DNA of 15,872 nucleotides from JBFXDW01 sp050180745 (GTDB taxonomy: Bacteria > Pseudomonadota > Alphaproteobacteria > UBA9219), in assembly GCA_050180745.1 (NCBI GenBank), contig JBFXDW010000042.1, positions 1-15,872 on the forward strand, read 5' to 3'. Numbering within the stretch: position 1 is the first letter of the stretch; each line of letters starts with the position of its first letter. Of the stretch, positions 1 to 6,909 are shown piece by piece. A model generated the notes under the pieces. That model saw only the letters and a list, made by a program, of their open reading frames with translations, made no database searches and was not told where the DNA came from. The translations under genes and the position numbers were made by a program.

Positions 1-4
1 TATG

Positions 5-277
5 ATGTCGATGACAAAAGCACAAAAACAAGCATTAATTGCGGATCATGCTCGTGAAAAGGGCGATACGGGGTCTCCCGAAGTTCAAATCGCGATTATG
101 ACTCGCCGGATCAATGATTTGACGAGCGACCATTTTTCTTCGCACAAGAAAGACCATCACTCGCGGCGCGGGTTGTTGAAGATGGTTGGTACGCGTCGTA
201 GTTTGCTTAAATATCTCAAGCAAAAAGACCTAGCTCGTTATGAAGCATTGATCGCTAAACTGGGTCTGCGGAAGTAA
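5..277 (+). CDS. rpsO: 30S ribosomal protein S15
   Basis: This encodes S15, a primary 16S rRNA-binding protein of the small-subunit platform that also contributes to an intersubunit bridge. The product is 90 residues from the ATG at position 5, in line with the usual 88-90. The family core is plain to read: DTGSPEVQ near residue 21, then HKKDHHSRRGLL near residue 48, and a basic C-terminus ending LGLRK. Three in-frame ATGs lie at 2, 5 and 11. I chose 5 because the resulting MSMTKAQKQALI lines up with the usual alphaproteobacterial N-terminus. The region upstream, with the ribosome binding site, lies outside the window, so the start stays slightly uncertain. rpsO normally precedes pnp, as it does here, but a repeat and a GNAT gene intervene. 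Confidence 0.97.
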   Translation: MSMTKAQKQALIADHAREKGDTGSPEVQIAIMTRRINDLTSDHFSSHKKDHHSRRGLLKMVGTRRSLLKYLKQKDLARYEALIAKLGLRK

Positions 278-288
278 GGAAAAAGGAA

Positions 289-380
289 ATGGGATCCCAG
301 CCTACGCTGGGATGACGGGTAGGATTAAAGGAAAGTTCCTTTCAAAAACTCCGTCATGCCAGCTCAGGCTGGCATTCCAT
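289..380. repeat. Palindromic repeat element (nested inverted repeats)
   Basis: The outer arms, 289-318 and 351-380, are inverted copies of each other and match at about 25 of 30 positions. Each arm also contains its own small palindrome: CCCAGC/GCTGGG on the left and GCCAGC/GCTGGC on the right. Between them AAAGGAA-AG-TTCCTTT (327-342) forms a further perfect hairpin, so most of the 92 bp could fold into one long structure. The GATGACGG and CGTCATGCCAGC ends resemble dispersed palindromic repeats common in alphaproteobacterial and some other genomes (recalled, not searched). It lies 11 bp after rpsO and has no coding potential. It could stabilise the rpsO 3' end or attenuate read-through towards pnp; that is inference. 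Confidence 0.8.
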
Positions 381-447
381 CTTGTTAAAAACAGACTGGA
401 AATAGGTTCGGTCTTGGTTGGAAGTGGAATATTATTTGTCTGTTGGT

Positions 448-867
448 ATGTTAGAGATAAAAGACAGTATAGACGATCAAGACGAAACATTTCTTGAGAC
501 GGCATTAAAACAGTATGCCGAATTGCATTCTTGCCCTCCCTATAAAGAGACTCCCTTATCTATTATCAAGCGTGATTCAAACGGACATCTTGTTGCTGGT
601 TTGACAGCACAGACTGTTTGGAATTGGCTTTATATTGATATGCTTTGGGTTGATGAGGCTTTGCGCGGACAAGGCATAGGGTCTGTGCTTGTCGCGGCGG
701 CTGAGAAAGAGGCTTTGGCGCGTGGTTGTCATTCTGCTTATTTGTGGACGCAGAGCTATGAGGGGCCAGATTTTTATCCCAAACTTGGATATGAGAAATT
801 TGTTGTGAACCAAGACTTTCCAGTCGGGTTCCAACGTATAGGATTCATGAAGCGACTAGCAACATGA
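448..867 (+). CDS. GNAT family N-acetyltransferase
   Basis: The 139-residue product is a small single-domain GNAT enzyme, which would transfer an acetyl group from acetyl-CoA to an amine; the substrate cannot be told. The acetyl-CoA-binding motif A is clear: the strand YIDMLWVDEALR is followed by RGQGIG at residues 73-78, which fits R/Q-x-x-G-x-G/A, and then a helix LVAAAEKEALARG. The C-terminal half has the family's FYPKLGYEKF (about residues 109-118), where GNATs typically carry a conserved Tyr. No signal peptide or membrane segment is seen. The start is uncertain: ATG 448 gives a normal length but lacks an obvious Shine-Dalgarno site, and the frame is open back to a TTG at 418. It lies between rpsO and pnp on the same strand and is probably co-transcribed with them. 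Confidence 0.85.
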   Translation: MLEIKDSIDDQDETFLETALKQYAELHSCPPYKETPLSIIKRDSNGHLVAGLTAQTVWNWLYIDMLWVDEALRGQGIGSVLVAAAEKEALARGCHSAYLWTQSYEGPDFYPKLGYEKFVVNQDFPVGFQRIGFMKRLAT

Positions 868-927
868 AGGCCGCAAGCCATGGGGGCTTGGCGGGACGTC
901 ACTAAAAAAAGGAAAGACGGAAAAACT

Positions 928-3036
928 ATGTTTACAGTTTATCGTAAAGAAATGGAGTGGGGCGGTAAAACGCTGACACTCGAAACAGGAAAAATCGCGC
1001 GCCAAGCTGATGGAGCTGTGATGGTAACGATGGGCGGCACGTCCGTCTTGTGTACCGTTGTGGGCGCTAGAAAAGCTAAAGAAGGTCAAGATTTCTTCCC
1101 ACTGACCGTGAATTATCAAGAAAAATATTTTGCGACGGGCCGCATTCCAGGGGGCTTTTTTCGTCGCGAGGGACGGCCTACGGAGACAGAGACGCTGATC
1201 AGCCGTTTGATTGATCGACCGATCCGTCCGCTCTTCCCCGAAGGGTACCTCTGTGAAACGCAAGTGATTGCCACAGTTCTCAGCCACGACATGGAAAACA
1301 ATCCTGATATCGTTGCGTTGATTGGTTGTTCGGCTGCTCTGACGATTTCTGGGATTCCGTTCCTTGGGCCAATCGCTGGTGCACGCGTAGGCTATATTGA
1401 CGGGCAATATGTACTGAACCCGACCATTGATCAGCTTGAAACCAGTGCTCTTGATCTCGTTGTTGCGGGCACGCAAGAAGGCGTGCTGATGGTTGAATCT
1501 GAAGCGAAAGAGCTTTCCGAAGAAATTATGCTTGGTGCCGTTACTTTCGGGCATGAGCAAATGCAAAGCGTAATCAATTTGATTATTGAACTTGCGGAAA
1601 GCGCGGCCAAAGAGCCTCGTGATTTGGCGCCAGCACCTTATGATCGCGATGCCTTGATCCAAAAACTTTCTGGTATTATCGGCGATGATCTGAAAGCTGC
1701 TTATGATGATACGGCCAAGGTAACGCGTTATGCTAAGCTTGATGCGTTGAAAGAAAAAGCTTTAGCAGCGTTGGCTGAAGATGAAAGTGCTGAAGCTGGG
1801 TTTGTTTTGGACGCAATCGAGCATATGAAATATACGCATGTGCGGGCACGTGTTTTGGATACAGGGATTCGGATTGATGGGCGCGACACCAAGACTATTC
1901 GTCCTATTGTTCCAGAAGTAGGCATTCTTGACCGCACACATGGTTCAGCGCTGTTTACGCGTGGTGAGACACAAGCGCTTGTTGTGACAACGTTGGGCAC
2001 AGGGCAGGATGAGCAAATTGTGGACTCGTTGACGGGTGAGTATCGCGAGCATTTCATGCTGCATTATAACTTCCCTCCCTACTCGGTTGGTGAAGCTCGC
2101 CGTATGGGCGGCCCAGGTCGTCGTGAGATCGGTCATGGCAAACTTGCATGGCGGGCTATACATCCGCTTATGCCAAGCAAAGAGTCTTTCCCTTACACGG
2201 TACGTGTGGTTTCTGAGATCACAGAGTCCAATGGTTCGTCGTCTATGGCAACCGTATGCGGAACTTCGTTGGCGCTGATGGATGCGGGCGTTCCTATGGG
2301 ACGGCCTGTAGCGGGTATTGCCATGGGGCTTATCAAGGAAGATCGCGGGTTTGCGGTTTTGTCTGATATCTTGGGTGACGAAGATCATCTTGGCGATATG
2401 GACTTTAAGGTTGCAGGTACCGATCAAGGTGTGACAGCGCTTCAAATGGATATCAAGATTACCTCGATCACAAAAGAGATCATGGAAATTGCACTTGGCC
2501 AAGCCAAAGATGGGCGGATGCATATTCTTGGTGAAATGAGCAAAGCTCTGACGGGTGCTCGTGATGGTGTGAGTGCCAATGCGCCGCGCATTACGACAAT
2601 GACGGTGCCTAAAGATAAAATCCGTGATGTTATTGGCAGTGGTGGCAAGGTCATTCGTGAGATCTGCGAAGTGACGGGTGCGAAGGTCGATATCGAAGAT
2701 GATGGTACGATCAAGGTTGCAGCTGTTGATGAGAGCGCCGCCAAGGCAGCCATTGATTGGATCAAGGGCATTGTGGCTGAACCTGAGGTTGGCGTGATTT
2801 ACCAAGGAAAAATTGTCAAAATCGTTGATTTTGGGGCGTTTGTGAACTTCCTTGGGGCACGTGACGGTCTAGTTCATGTCTCGGAAATCAAGCCTGAGAG
2901 AATCAACAAGGTCAGCGATGTTCTTGAAGAAGGGCAGTCTGTTTACGTGAAGGTTCTAGGTATTGACGATCGCGGCAAAGTTAAACTGTCGATGAAATCC
3001 GTTGACCAAGATTCTGGCGAAGAAATCGCTGGATGA
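928..3036 (+). CDS. pnp: Polyribonucleotide nucleotidyltransferase (PNPase)
   Basis: PNPase degrades RNA 3'-to-5' with phosphate, releasing nucleoside diphosphates. It works as a trimer and often within the degradosome. The product has 702 residues, a normal length. In order: a first RNase PH domain (about 1-215, with FFRREGRP at 77-84), an all-helical linker (about 225-310), a second, catalytic RNase PH domain (about 315-550), a KH domain (about 554-613, with the GSGG loop at 570-573) and an S1 domain (about 621-692). Aspartates fall at 486 and 492, the catalytic positions known in the E. coli enzyme. I chose the ATG at 928 because it gives the standard MFxVYRKE start and has GGAAAG at 911-916. 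The frame is open upstream to 880, but that extension is not family-like. A strong terminator follows 25 bp after the stop. Confidence 0.98.
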   Translation: MFTVYRKEMEWGGKTLTLETGKIARQADGAVMVTMGGTSVLCTVVGARKAKEGQDFFPLTVNYQEKYFATGRIPGGFFRREGRPTETETLISRLIDRPIRPLFPEGYLCETQVIATVLSHDMENNPDIVALIGCSAALTISGIPFLGPIAGARVGYIDGQYVLNPTIDQLETSALDLVVAGTQEGVLMVESEAKELSEEIMLGAVTFGHEQMQSVINLIIELAESAAKEPRDLAPAPYDRDALIQKLSGIIGDDLKAAYDDTAKVTRYAKLDALKEKALAALAEDESAEAGFVLDAIEHMKYTHVRARVLDTGIRIDGRDTKTIRPIVPEVGILDRTHGSALFTRGETQALVVTTLGTGQDEQIVDSLTGEYREHFMLHYNFPPYSVGEARRMGGPGRREIGHGKLAWRAIHPLMPSKESFPYTVRVVSEITESNGSSSMATVCGTSLALMDAGVPMGRPVAGIAMGLIKEDRGFAVLSDILGDEDHLGDMDFKVAGTDQGVTALQMDIKITSITKEIMEIALGQAKDGRMHILGEMSKALTGARDGVSANAPRITTMTVPKDKIRDVIGSGGKVIREICEVTGAKVDIEDDGTIKVAAVDESAAKAAIDWIKGIVAEPEVGVIYQGKIVKIVDFGAFVNFLGARDGLVHVSEIKPERINKVSDVLEEGQSVYVKVLGIDDRGKVKLSMKSVDQDSGEEIAG

Positions 3037-3061
3037 GGGCTAACGAATAAAAAGTGAACTG

Positions 3062-3097
3062 AGGGACCGAAGAATGTACTCTTCGGTCCCTTTTTTT
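3062..3097 (+). terminator. Rho-independent terminator of pnp
   Basis: A perfect 12-bp stem, AGGGACCGAAGA pairing with TCTTCGGTCCCT, encloses the six-base loop ATGTAC and runs directly into seven T. It lies 25 bp after the pnp stop. The convergent antiporter gene ends at 3104, so the same hairpin may also serve it, although the T run is much poorer in that direction. Confidence 0.95.
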
Positions 3098-3103
3098 GTT
3101 CTC

Positions 3104-4837
3104 CTAAACCCTGTCTTCTCCATAAATTTCCTCTCGTAGATGACTGATGGCATCTTTGGCGTGCTCGGAAGAGAGTTCGAGCTTATAAAGCGCATAAGTG
3201 GCCATGCCAAAGCCTATTTCCCGCTCGCCCATGACGGCAAAGCCTACGCCTAGCTTGTTCATAGCTCTTGCGTCCTTGTCGCTGTGTGTGCGGACAACAA
3301 TGTCTATTTCTGGATTTTGTTTGAGTGCTTGCCGTACGATTTGGCGTGAGTCGTTCATCTCGCGTACAGTAATAATAGCCATCTTTGCGCGGCTTGGTTC
3401 TGCGGCACTTAGAACTGTTTCGCGGGAAGCGTCTCCAAAAATGACATTGTGGCCTTCACGGCGGAGCTTATCGACACGTGTGCGATCTGATTCAATAATG
3501 ATATATGTTGCGCCTTGTGCTTTCAGGGCTGCGGTGATGATAGAGCCGACACGGCCATGGCCAATAAGGATGACATGATTCTGAAGCATAACTTCGTCGG
3601 GCAGAGTCTTTTCAACGCGATGATCACGCCACTTTGCCAAAAGAGGCGTTTTGGCAGCCCAATTTACGGTTTTTATGACAAGAGTTAGAATCAGTGGGTT
3701 GATAAGAATGGAAACGAAGGCGACAGCCATGATAAGGTCTCGTTCTCCTGCGCCATAGATTCCGTCTTTAAATCCAATCTCGCTGAGCACAAAGGAAAAC
3801 TCTCCAATTTGTGCGAAGGCGCCACCAACTAGCCCTGCTGCACGAAGCGGCATGCCCATGTAAATTAAAAGAGCAAAGGTCAAAAGGCCTGTGCCTAGAA
3901 TGACCGTGGCTAGTAAGACTCCAATTTCTAGAGGCATGTGCATAATAATTGTGGGATCAAACAGCATGCCCACAGACACAAAGAACAGGATTGTAAAGAC
4001 CTGCTGCATAGAGACGGCTTCGGAAGCGGCATGGTGATTAAGATCGCTCTCGCCGATGACGACGCCTGCAAAAAAAGCTCCCATAGCCAAAGACACGCCG
4101 AAGATTTCAGATGATCCATAGGCAATGCCCAAAGCCATAACAATAACAGCCAATGTAAAGAGTTCGCGCGAGCCGATGCGAGCGACATAGCGTAATGTTG
4201 CAGGGATAAAGCGACGGCCAATCACAATCATCACGGCAGCAAACCCTGCAATTTGAAGAAGCGTGCGGCCAAGCGCGTTTAAAAGATGATGAGCATCCAA
4301 ATTTTCTGCTTTACCGAGGACAGGCATAAGAACAAGTGCAATGATGACGATAATGTCCTGAACGACAAGCCAGCCAAGCGCGACATGTCCGGCAAGAGAT
4401 GCTGATTGTTTGTGCTCTTCTAAAATGCGCGTGACAACGGCGGTGCTGGCAATGGCAAGAGAAAGCCCAATGACCGAACCAGCCGCCCAGCTTGATCCCA
4501 TGATTATGTGGCAAAGAATGGCTCCCGCAATCGTTGTCAGAGAGACTTGGATGAGCGCTCCAGGGAGCGCAATGCGACGGACAGATAAAAGATCAGAGAA
4601 AGAAAAATGAAGACCGATATTGAAGAGGAGAAGGGCGACACCAATTTCAGCCAGTTCAGAAGCAATAGCTTGGTTAGCTACAAAACCCGGTGTGAAGGGG
4701 CCGATCATGACTCCGGCCAAAATATAACCTAGCAAAGGTGGAAGTTTAAGGCTTCTCAACGTTAGTCCGCCTGCAAAAGCAGCGACAAGGCTTATCACGA
4801 GCGTTGATATGAGACCGAGTTGGTGGATGTCTTGCAT
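3104..4837 (-). CDS. ybaL: YbaL/Kef-type cation:proton antiporter with TrkA-N (RCK) domain
   Basis: The 577-residue product is an inner-membrane CPA2-family (monovalent cation:proton antiporter-2) transporter, closest in layout to E. coli YbaL (558 residues). Residues 1-390 hold about a dozen hydrophobic segments. They include GYILAGVMIGPFTPGF at 37-52, which is highly characteristic of YbaL, and VVQD at 158-161, where CPA2 proteins carry the acidic ion-site residue. Residues 420-540 form a cytoplasmic nucleotide-binding RCK domain: HVILIGHGRVG with the glycine pattern G426-H-G428-R-V-G431, then the acidic ES-D at 449-451 that ends the second strand of a Rossmann fold. Such domains gate K+ or cation efflux in response to nucleotide or redox ligands. 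The ion for this protein is unknown. The gene converges on pnp, and no strong Shine-Dalgarno site is visible. Confidence 0.92.
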   Translation of the reverse strand: MQDIHQLGLISTLVISLVAAFAGGLTLRSLKLPPLLGYILAGVMIGPFTPGFVANQAIASELAEIGVALLLFNIGLHFSFSDLLSVRRIALPGALIQVSLTTIAGAILCHIIMGSSWAAGSVIGLSLAIASTAVVTRILEEHKQSASLAGHVALGWLVVQDIIVIIALVLMPVLGKAENLDAHHLLNALGRTLLQIAGFAAVMIVIGRRFIPATLRYVARIGSRELFTLAVIVMALGIAYGSSEIFGVSLAMGAFFAGVVIGESDLNHHAASEAVSMQQVFTILFFVSVGMLFDPTIIMHMPLEIGVLLATVILGTGLLTFALLIYMGMPLRAAGLVGGAFAQIGEFSFVLSEIGFKDGIYGAGERDLIMAVAFVSILINPLILTLVIKTVNWAAKTPLLAKWRDHRVEKTLPDEVMLQNHVILIGHGRVGSIITAALKAQGATYIIIESDRTRVDKLRREGHNVIFGDASRETVLSAAEPSRAKMAIITVREMNDSRQIVRQALKQNPEIDIVVRTHSDKDARAMNKLGVGFAVMGEREIGFGMATYALYKLELSSEHAKDAISHLREEIYGEDRV

Positions 4838-4874
4838 GGTGAGATTGGTGAGGCTGGAATTTCCTTTTTCCTAT

Positions 4875-4927
4875 AAAAAAATCCGGCGAAAGAATAGCGC
4901 AAAAAGGCTTTCCTCTCACCGGATTTT
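4875..4927 (-). terminator. Rho-independent terminator of the Flp pilin gene
   Basis: Read on the minus strand, AAAATCCGG (4927-4919) pairs with CCGGATTTT (4886-4878), with GAAAG and CTTTC able to pair inside the loop. The stem is followed by a run of seven T, the complement of 4875-4881. It lies about 30 bp past the Flp pilin stop and about 40 bp before the antiporter start codon, so the two minus-strand genes are probably separate transcripts. Confidence 0.75.
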
Positions 4928-4957
4928 CTAAGGTCCAATAGGACAATCTTACGAGAA

Positions 4958-5122
4958 TTATTCTCCCGTCGTCAGATTGTCAGAAACCTTTCCGAACACA
5001 GCTGAAAGCTTTGGTCCTAGAAGCGCAAGTACGCCTACGATTGCAACAGCAATTAATGAAGCAATCAGACCGTACTCAATAGCTGTTGCACCATCTTCTT
5101 CTTTTAAAAAACGGGTGAGCAT
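4958..5122 (-). CDS. flp: Flp/Fap-type pilin (orphan)
   Basis: This short gene encodes a 54-residue Flp-family prepilin, the subunit of thin bundled type IVb-like (Tad) pili. The diagnostic prepilin site is complete: G11 followed by ATAIEYGLIA, so cleavage after G11 would place the essential Glu at mature position +5 next to Tyr. A single hydrophobic helix runs from about residue 17 to 37, followed by a short polar tail ending TTGE. The leader MLTRFLKEEDG is short and charged, as usual. AAGGAGA (complement of 5129-5135) gives an excellent Shine-Dalgarno site six bases before ATG. The next gene upstream, at 5405, is divergent across an AT-rich 282-bp gap. No tad/cpa assembly genes are in the window, so processing and export would need proteins encoded elsewhere. 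Confidence 0.95.
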   Translation of the reverse strand: MLTRFLKEEDGATAIEYGLIASLIAVAIVGVLALLGPKLSAVFGKVSDNLTTGE

Positions 5123-5404
5123 TTATTCTCTCCTTAAGTTTGTCATCAGGAAGTCTTTCATTCCATGGTAGGGACTAACGTTATCGCAAGCTTTTTAATA
5201 AAAGATGAACAAAACCTAAGTAAAAACAGGGTGAATTTGTGTGTGGTTTTGTGAAGTCGTTTTTTAACAATGGGTTAGGGTTGTTTCTTTGGTGAAATAA
5301 AGTTTTAAATAAGGCAAAAAAAGCTTCTTTTCTACATAATTTGGTCATTTCTATCCTTTTTAATGAGGCCTTCCTTTCCACTTTTCTTAAAAGAGGTACA
5401 AAAT

Positions 5405-5830
5405 ATGAAAAAACAATCCACATCACTTCTTGCGTTTTGTTTGTTAACGTTGCTGGCTGTATCACCTGCTTTTGCTCAAGGCGGCGGCATGATGCAACAA
5501 CCGCGGCCTGTAAGTGAGGCAGAAAAGACCATGCATGAGGCTATGCTCAAAGTTCGTCGAGACCATAAAGCCCTTTTTGCGAGCATGATCGAAAAAAAGA
5601 AAGAGTTGCATCTTATCGTGAAGGCCCCCAAATTTGACAGGCATGCCTTTTTAGCAAAACATAAAGAGATTGATGATATCAAAACTCAAATGCATCTGGA
5701 GCAGTTAAAGGCTCAGGCTGATATCTTGGGGACCATGTCTGCTGAGCAACGTGCGACGTTGCGGATGGCTCAGGGGAGAAAAGGGCCGCATAAACCAGGA
5801 AAGCATCAGAATATGGGGAATAGAGAGTAA
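5405..5830 (+). CDS. Secreted Spy/CpxP-like (LTxxQ / metal-resistance type) periplasmic protein
   Basis: The 141-residue product starts with a clear signal peptide: MKKQ, a hydrophobic core LLAFCLLTLLAV, then PAFA with predicted cleavage after residue 24. The mature part is highly charged and helical, and carries MSAEQRATL at 111-119, which resembles the L(T/S)xxQ motif of the Spy/CpxP/ZraP superfamily. Those proteins are periplasmic chaperones or sensors linked to envelope or metal stress. The C-terminus is rich in Gly, Lys and His (GRKGPHKPGKH), which could bind metal; that is inference. The start at 5405 is supported by AGAGG at 5392-5396 and by the signal peptide, although the frame is open back to 5363. 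fthC follows after 37 bp, so the pair may be co-transcribed. Exact function unknown. Confidence 0.7.
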   Translation: MKKQSTSLLAFCLLTLLAVSPAFAQGGGMMQQPRPVSEAEKTMHEAMLKVRRDHKALFASMIEKKKELHLIVKAPKFDRHAFLAKHKEIDDIKTQMHLEQLKAQADILGTMSAEQRATLRMAQGRKGPHKPGKHQNMGNRE

Positions 5831-5867
5831 GCTCTATCTCTCTTTCTCTTGAGTAAGGAAATATCCC

Positions 5868-6461
5868 GTGGACAGTGTGTTTCGTCAAAAACGGAGTCTT
5901 CGTGCCGAGCTTCGCAGCCAAAGGCGTGAGGCAGCCGCAGCTAACCCTGAAGCAGCGCATGTGTTACGGGATATTTTCCTAGATACTATATCTCTTCCTA
6001 AGAGTTGTCTTGTAGGCGCTTATATAGCGCAAGGAAGTGAGATGAATCCCGCGCCTTTAGTCAAGGCATTACAAGATCAAGGCTATGCAATAGCGCTCCC
6101 TTTCATTATGGAAAATTCAGGCGATCTTCATTTTCGTGCCTATCAAAAAGGAGATGCTCTTGAGGCTGGAGGGCCTTTTGAAATTCCTCAACCTCGTACT
6201 GAAGCGGTACTTGTTGTGCCAGACGTTTTTTTTGTGCCCCTTTTGGGTTTTGATGCCAAGGGAAATCGTCTAGGGCAGGGACGAGGCTATTATGATCATT
6301 ATTTTGAGATAATGCGTTCAAAAAAGATGCTGATTGCTATAGGGTTAGCTTATGAAGCACAAAGGCGAGATTTTATTCCTCATACAGAACATGATCAGCC
6401 TTTAGATGCCATTGTCACGGAGACAAGGGTCATTGATCCATTTGTTGCAAGACAAGCTTGA
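5868..6461 (+). CDS. fthC: 5-formyltetrahydrofolate cyclo-ligase
   Basis: This cytosolic enzyme (EC 6.3.3.2, MTHFS, E. coli YgfA) uses ATP to turn 5-formyl-THF into 5,10-methenyl-THF and so salvages a storage folate. The product has 197 residues, the usual size. The N-terminal basic helix KRSLRAELRSQRR is typical. GSEMNP at 56-61 supplies the conserved Glu-Met-Asn of the folate pocket. The signature GFDxxGxRLGxGxGYYD occupies about 127-143 and forms the phosphate/ATP site. A late LDAIVTE (179-185) is also family-like. The start is a GTG at 5868 with TAAGGAA at 5854-5860. A run of eight T (6226-6233) lies inside the gene within VFF. Its last 32 bp overlap the end of the convergent gene at 6430-6837. 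Confidence 0.95.
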   Translation: MDSVFRQKRSLRAELRSQRREAAAANPEAAHVLRDIFLDTISLPKSCLVGAYIAQGSEMNPAPLVKALQDQGYAIALPFIMENSGDLHFRAYQKGDALEAGGPFEIPQPRTEAVLVVPDVFFVPLLGFDAKGNRLGQGRGYYDHYFEIMRSKKMLIAIGLAYEAQRRDFIPHTEHDQPLDAIVTETRVIDPFVARQA

Positions 6462-6837
6462 TCTTCTGAATTGTGGGCACCAAATCTTCCATATGGTGCA
6501 TGTGATCTTTTGTTCGGCAGCATAAAGTTGCTTGATGGACGAGGATATGAAGGCATTTTTGTATCTCGGTAAAGCTCCACGCGCCTATAAAATCAAAATA
6601 ATTTCTATGTGATGGAATAAGATCTGCACAAGCAATGGCTGCTTCATTGACAACGCGCTCGCATAAAATCGCTAATGTTGCTTGTAAGGATTGCTGGGGC
6701 GCGAGTATTGCCAGATTTTTCGTTTCATATTTGATCAGACAAAAATCATGCATTAAATCAAGTGAGTTTAAAAGTGTAGCGACAGAGCGTTTTGCGGTGT
6801 CCCAGTCACGTCCTTGGTGTAGAGCTTGTGTGGTCAT
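6430..6837 (-). CDS. Hypothetical protein, 135 residues
   Basis: I do not recognise this protein. It is soluble, mainly helical by composition, without signal peptide or membrane segment, and fairly rich in Cys and His (KCLHILVHQATLCCRTKDHMHHMED at about residues 94-118 includes several). The minus-strand frame is the only long open one filling the gap between fthC and uup, and its composition looks like a real protein. Against it, no good Shine-Dalgarno site precedes the ATG at 6837, and the 3' end overlaps fthC by 32 bp. It lies in the same direction as uup and about 70 bp downstream of its stop, so it could be the second gene of a uup transcript. The Cys/His cluster might bind metal, but spacing matches no motif I know. 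Confidence 0.55.
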   Translation of the reverse strand: MTTQALHQGRDWDTAKRSVATLLNSLDLMHDFCLIKYETKNLAILAPQQSLQATLAILCERVVNEAAIACADLIPSHRNYFDFIGAWSFTEIQKCLHILVHQATLCCRTKDHMHHMEDLVPTIQKIKLVLQQMDQ

Positions 6838-6909
6838 GAGATGATCTTAGGGGGTTTTTCTCTCTAGGTAAATAGCATGAGGGGGCTCAGATGTGTTCTG
6901 AGTTTAGGG

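Noticed and set aside
856..1662. 268-codon minus-strand open frame opposite pnp
   Set aside because: It is fully antisense to the strongly conserved first half of PNPase, and its translation has no domain-like pattern. It is a frame shadow.
1945..2805. 286-codon minus-strand open frame opposite pnp
   Set aside because: It lies opposite the catalytic and KH regions of PNPase; its His/Arg/Thr-rich composition is typical of antisense shadows.
5181..5465. 94-codon minus-strand open frame upstream of the Flp pilin
   Set aside because: It overlaps the signal-peptide region of the gene at 5405 on the other strand, has no ribosome binding site and looks like AT-rich intergenic translation.
6226..6233. 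Run of eight T in fthC as a phase-variation site
   Set aside because: Eight T in an AT-leaning genome is unremarkable, fthC is a housekeeping gene, and the run encodes the ordinary VFF of the conserved core.
6886..6902. Hairpin CTCAGA-TGTGT-TCTGAG just past the uup stop as a terminator
   Set aside because: The stem is only 6 bp and no T run follows on the minus strand. It may be a weak 3' structure, but a terminator call is not supported.
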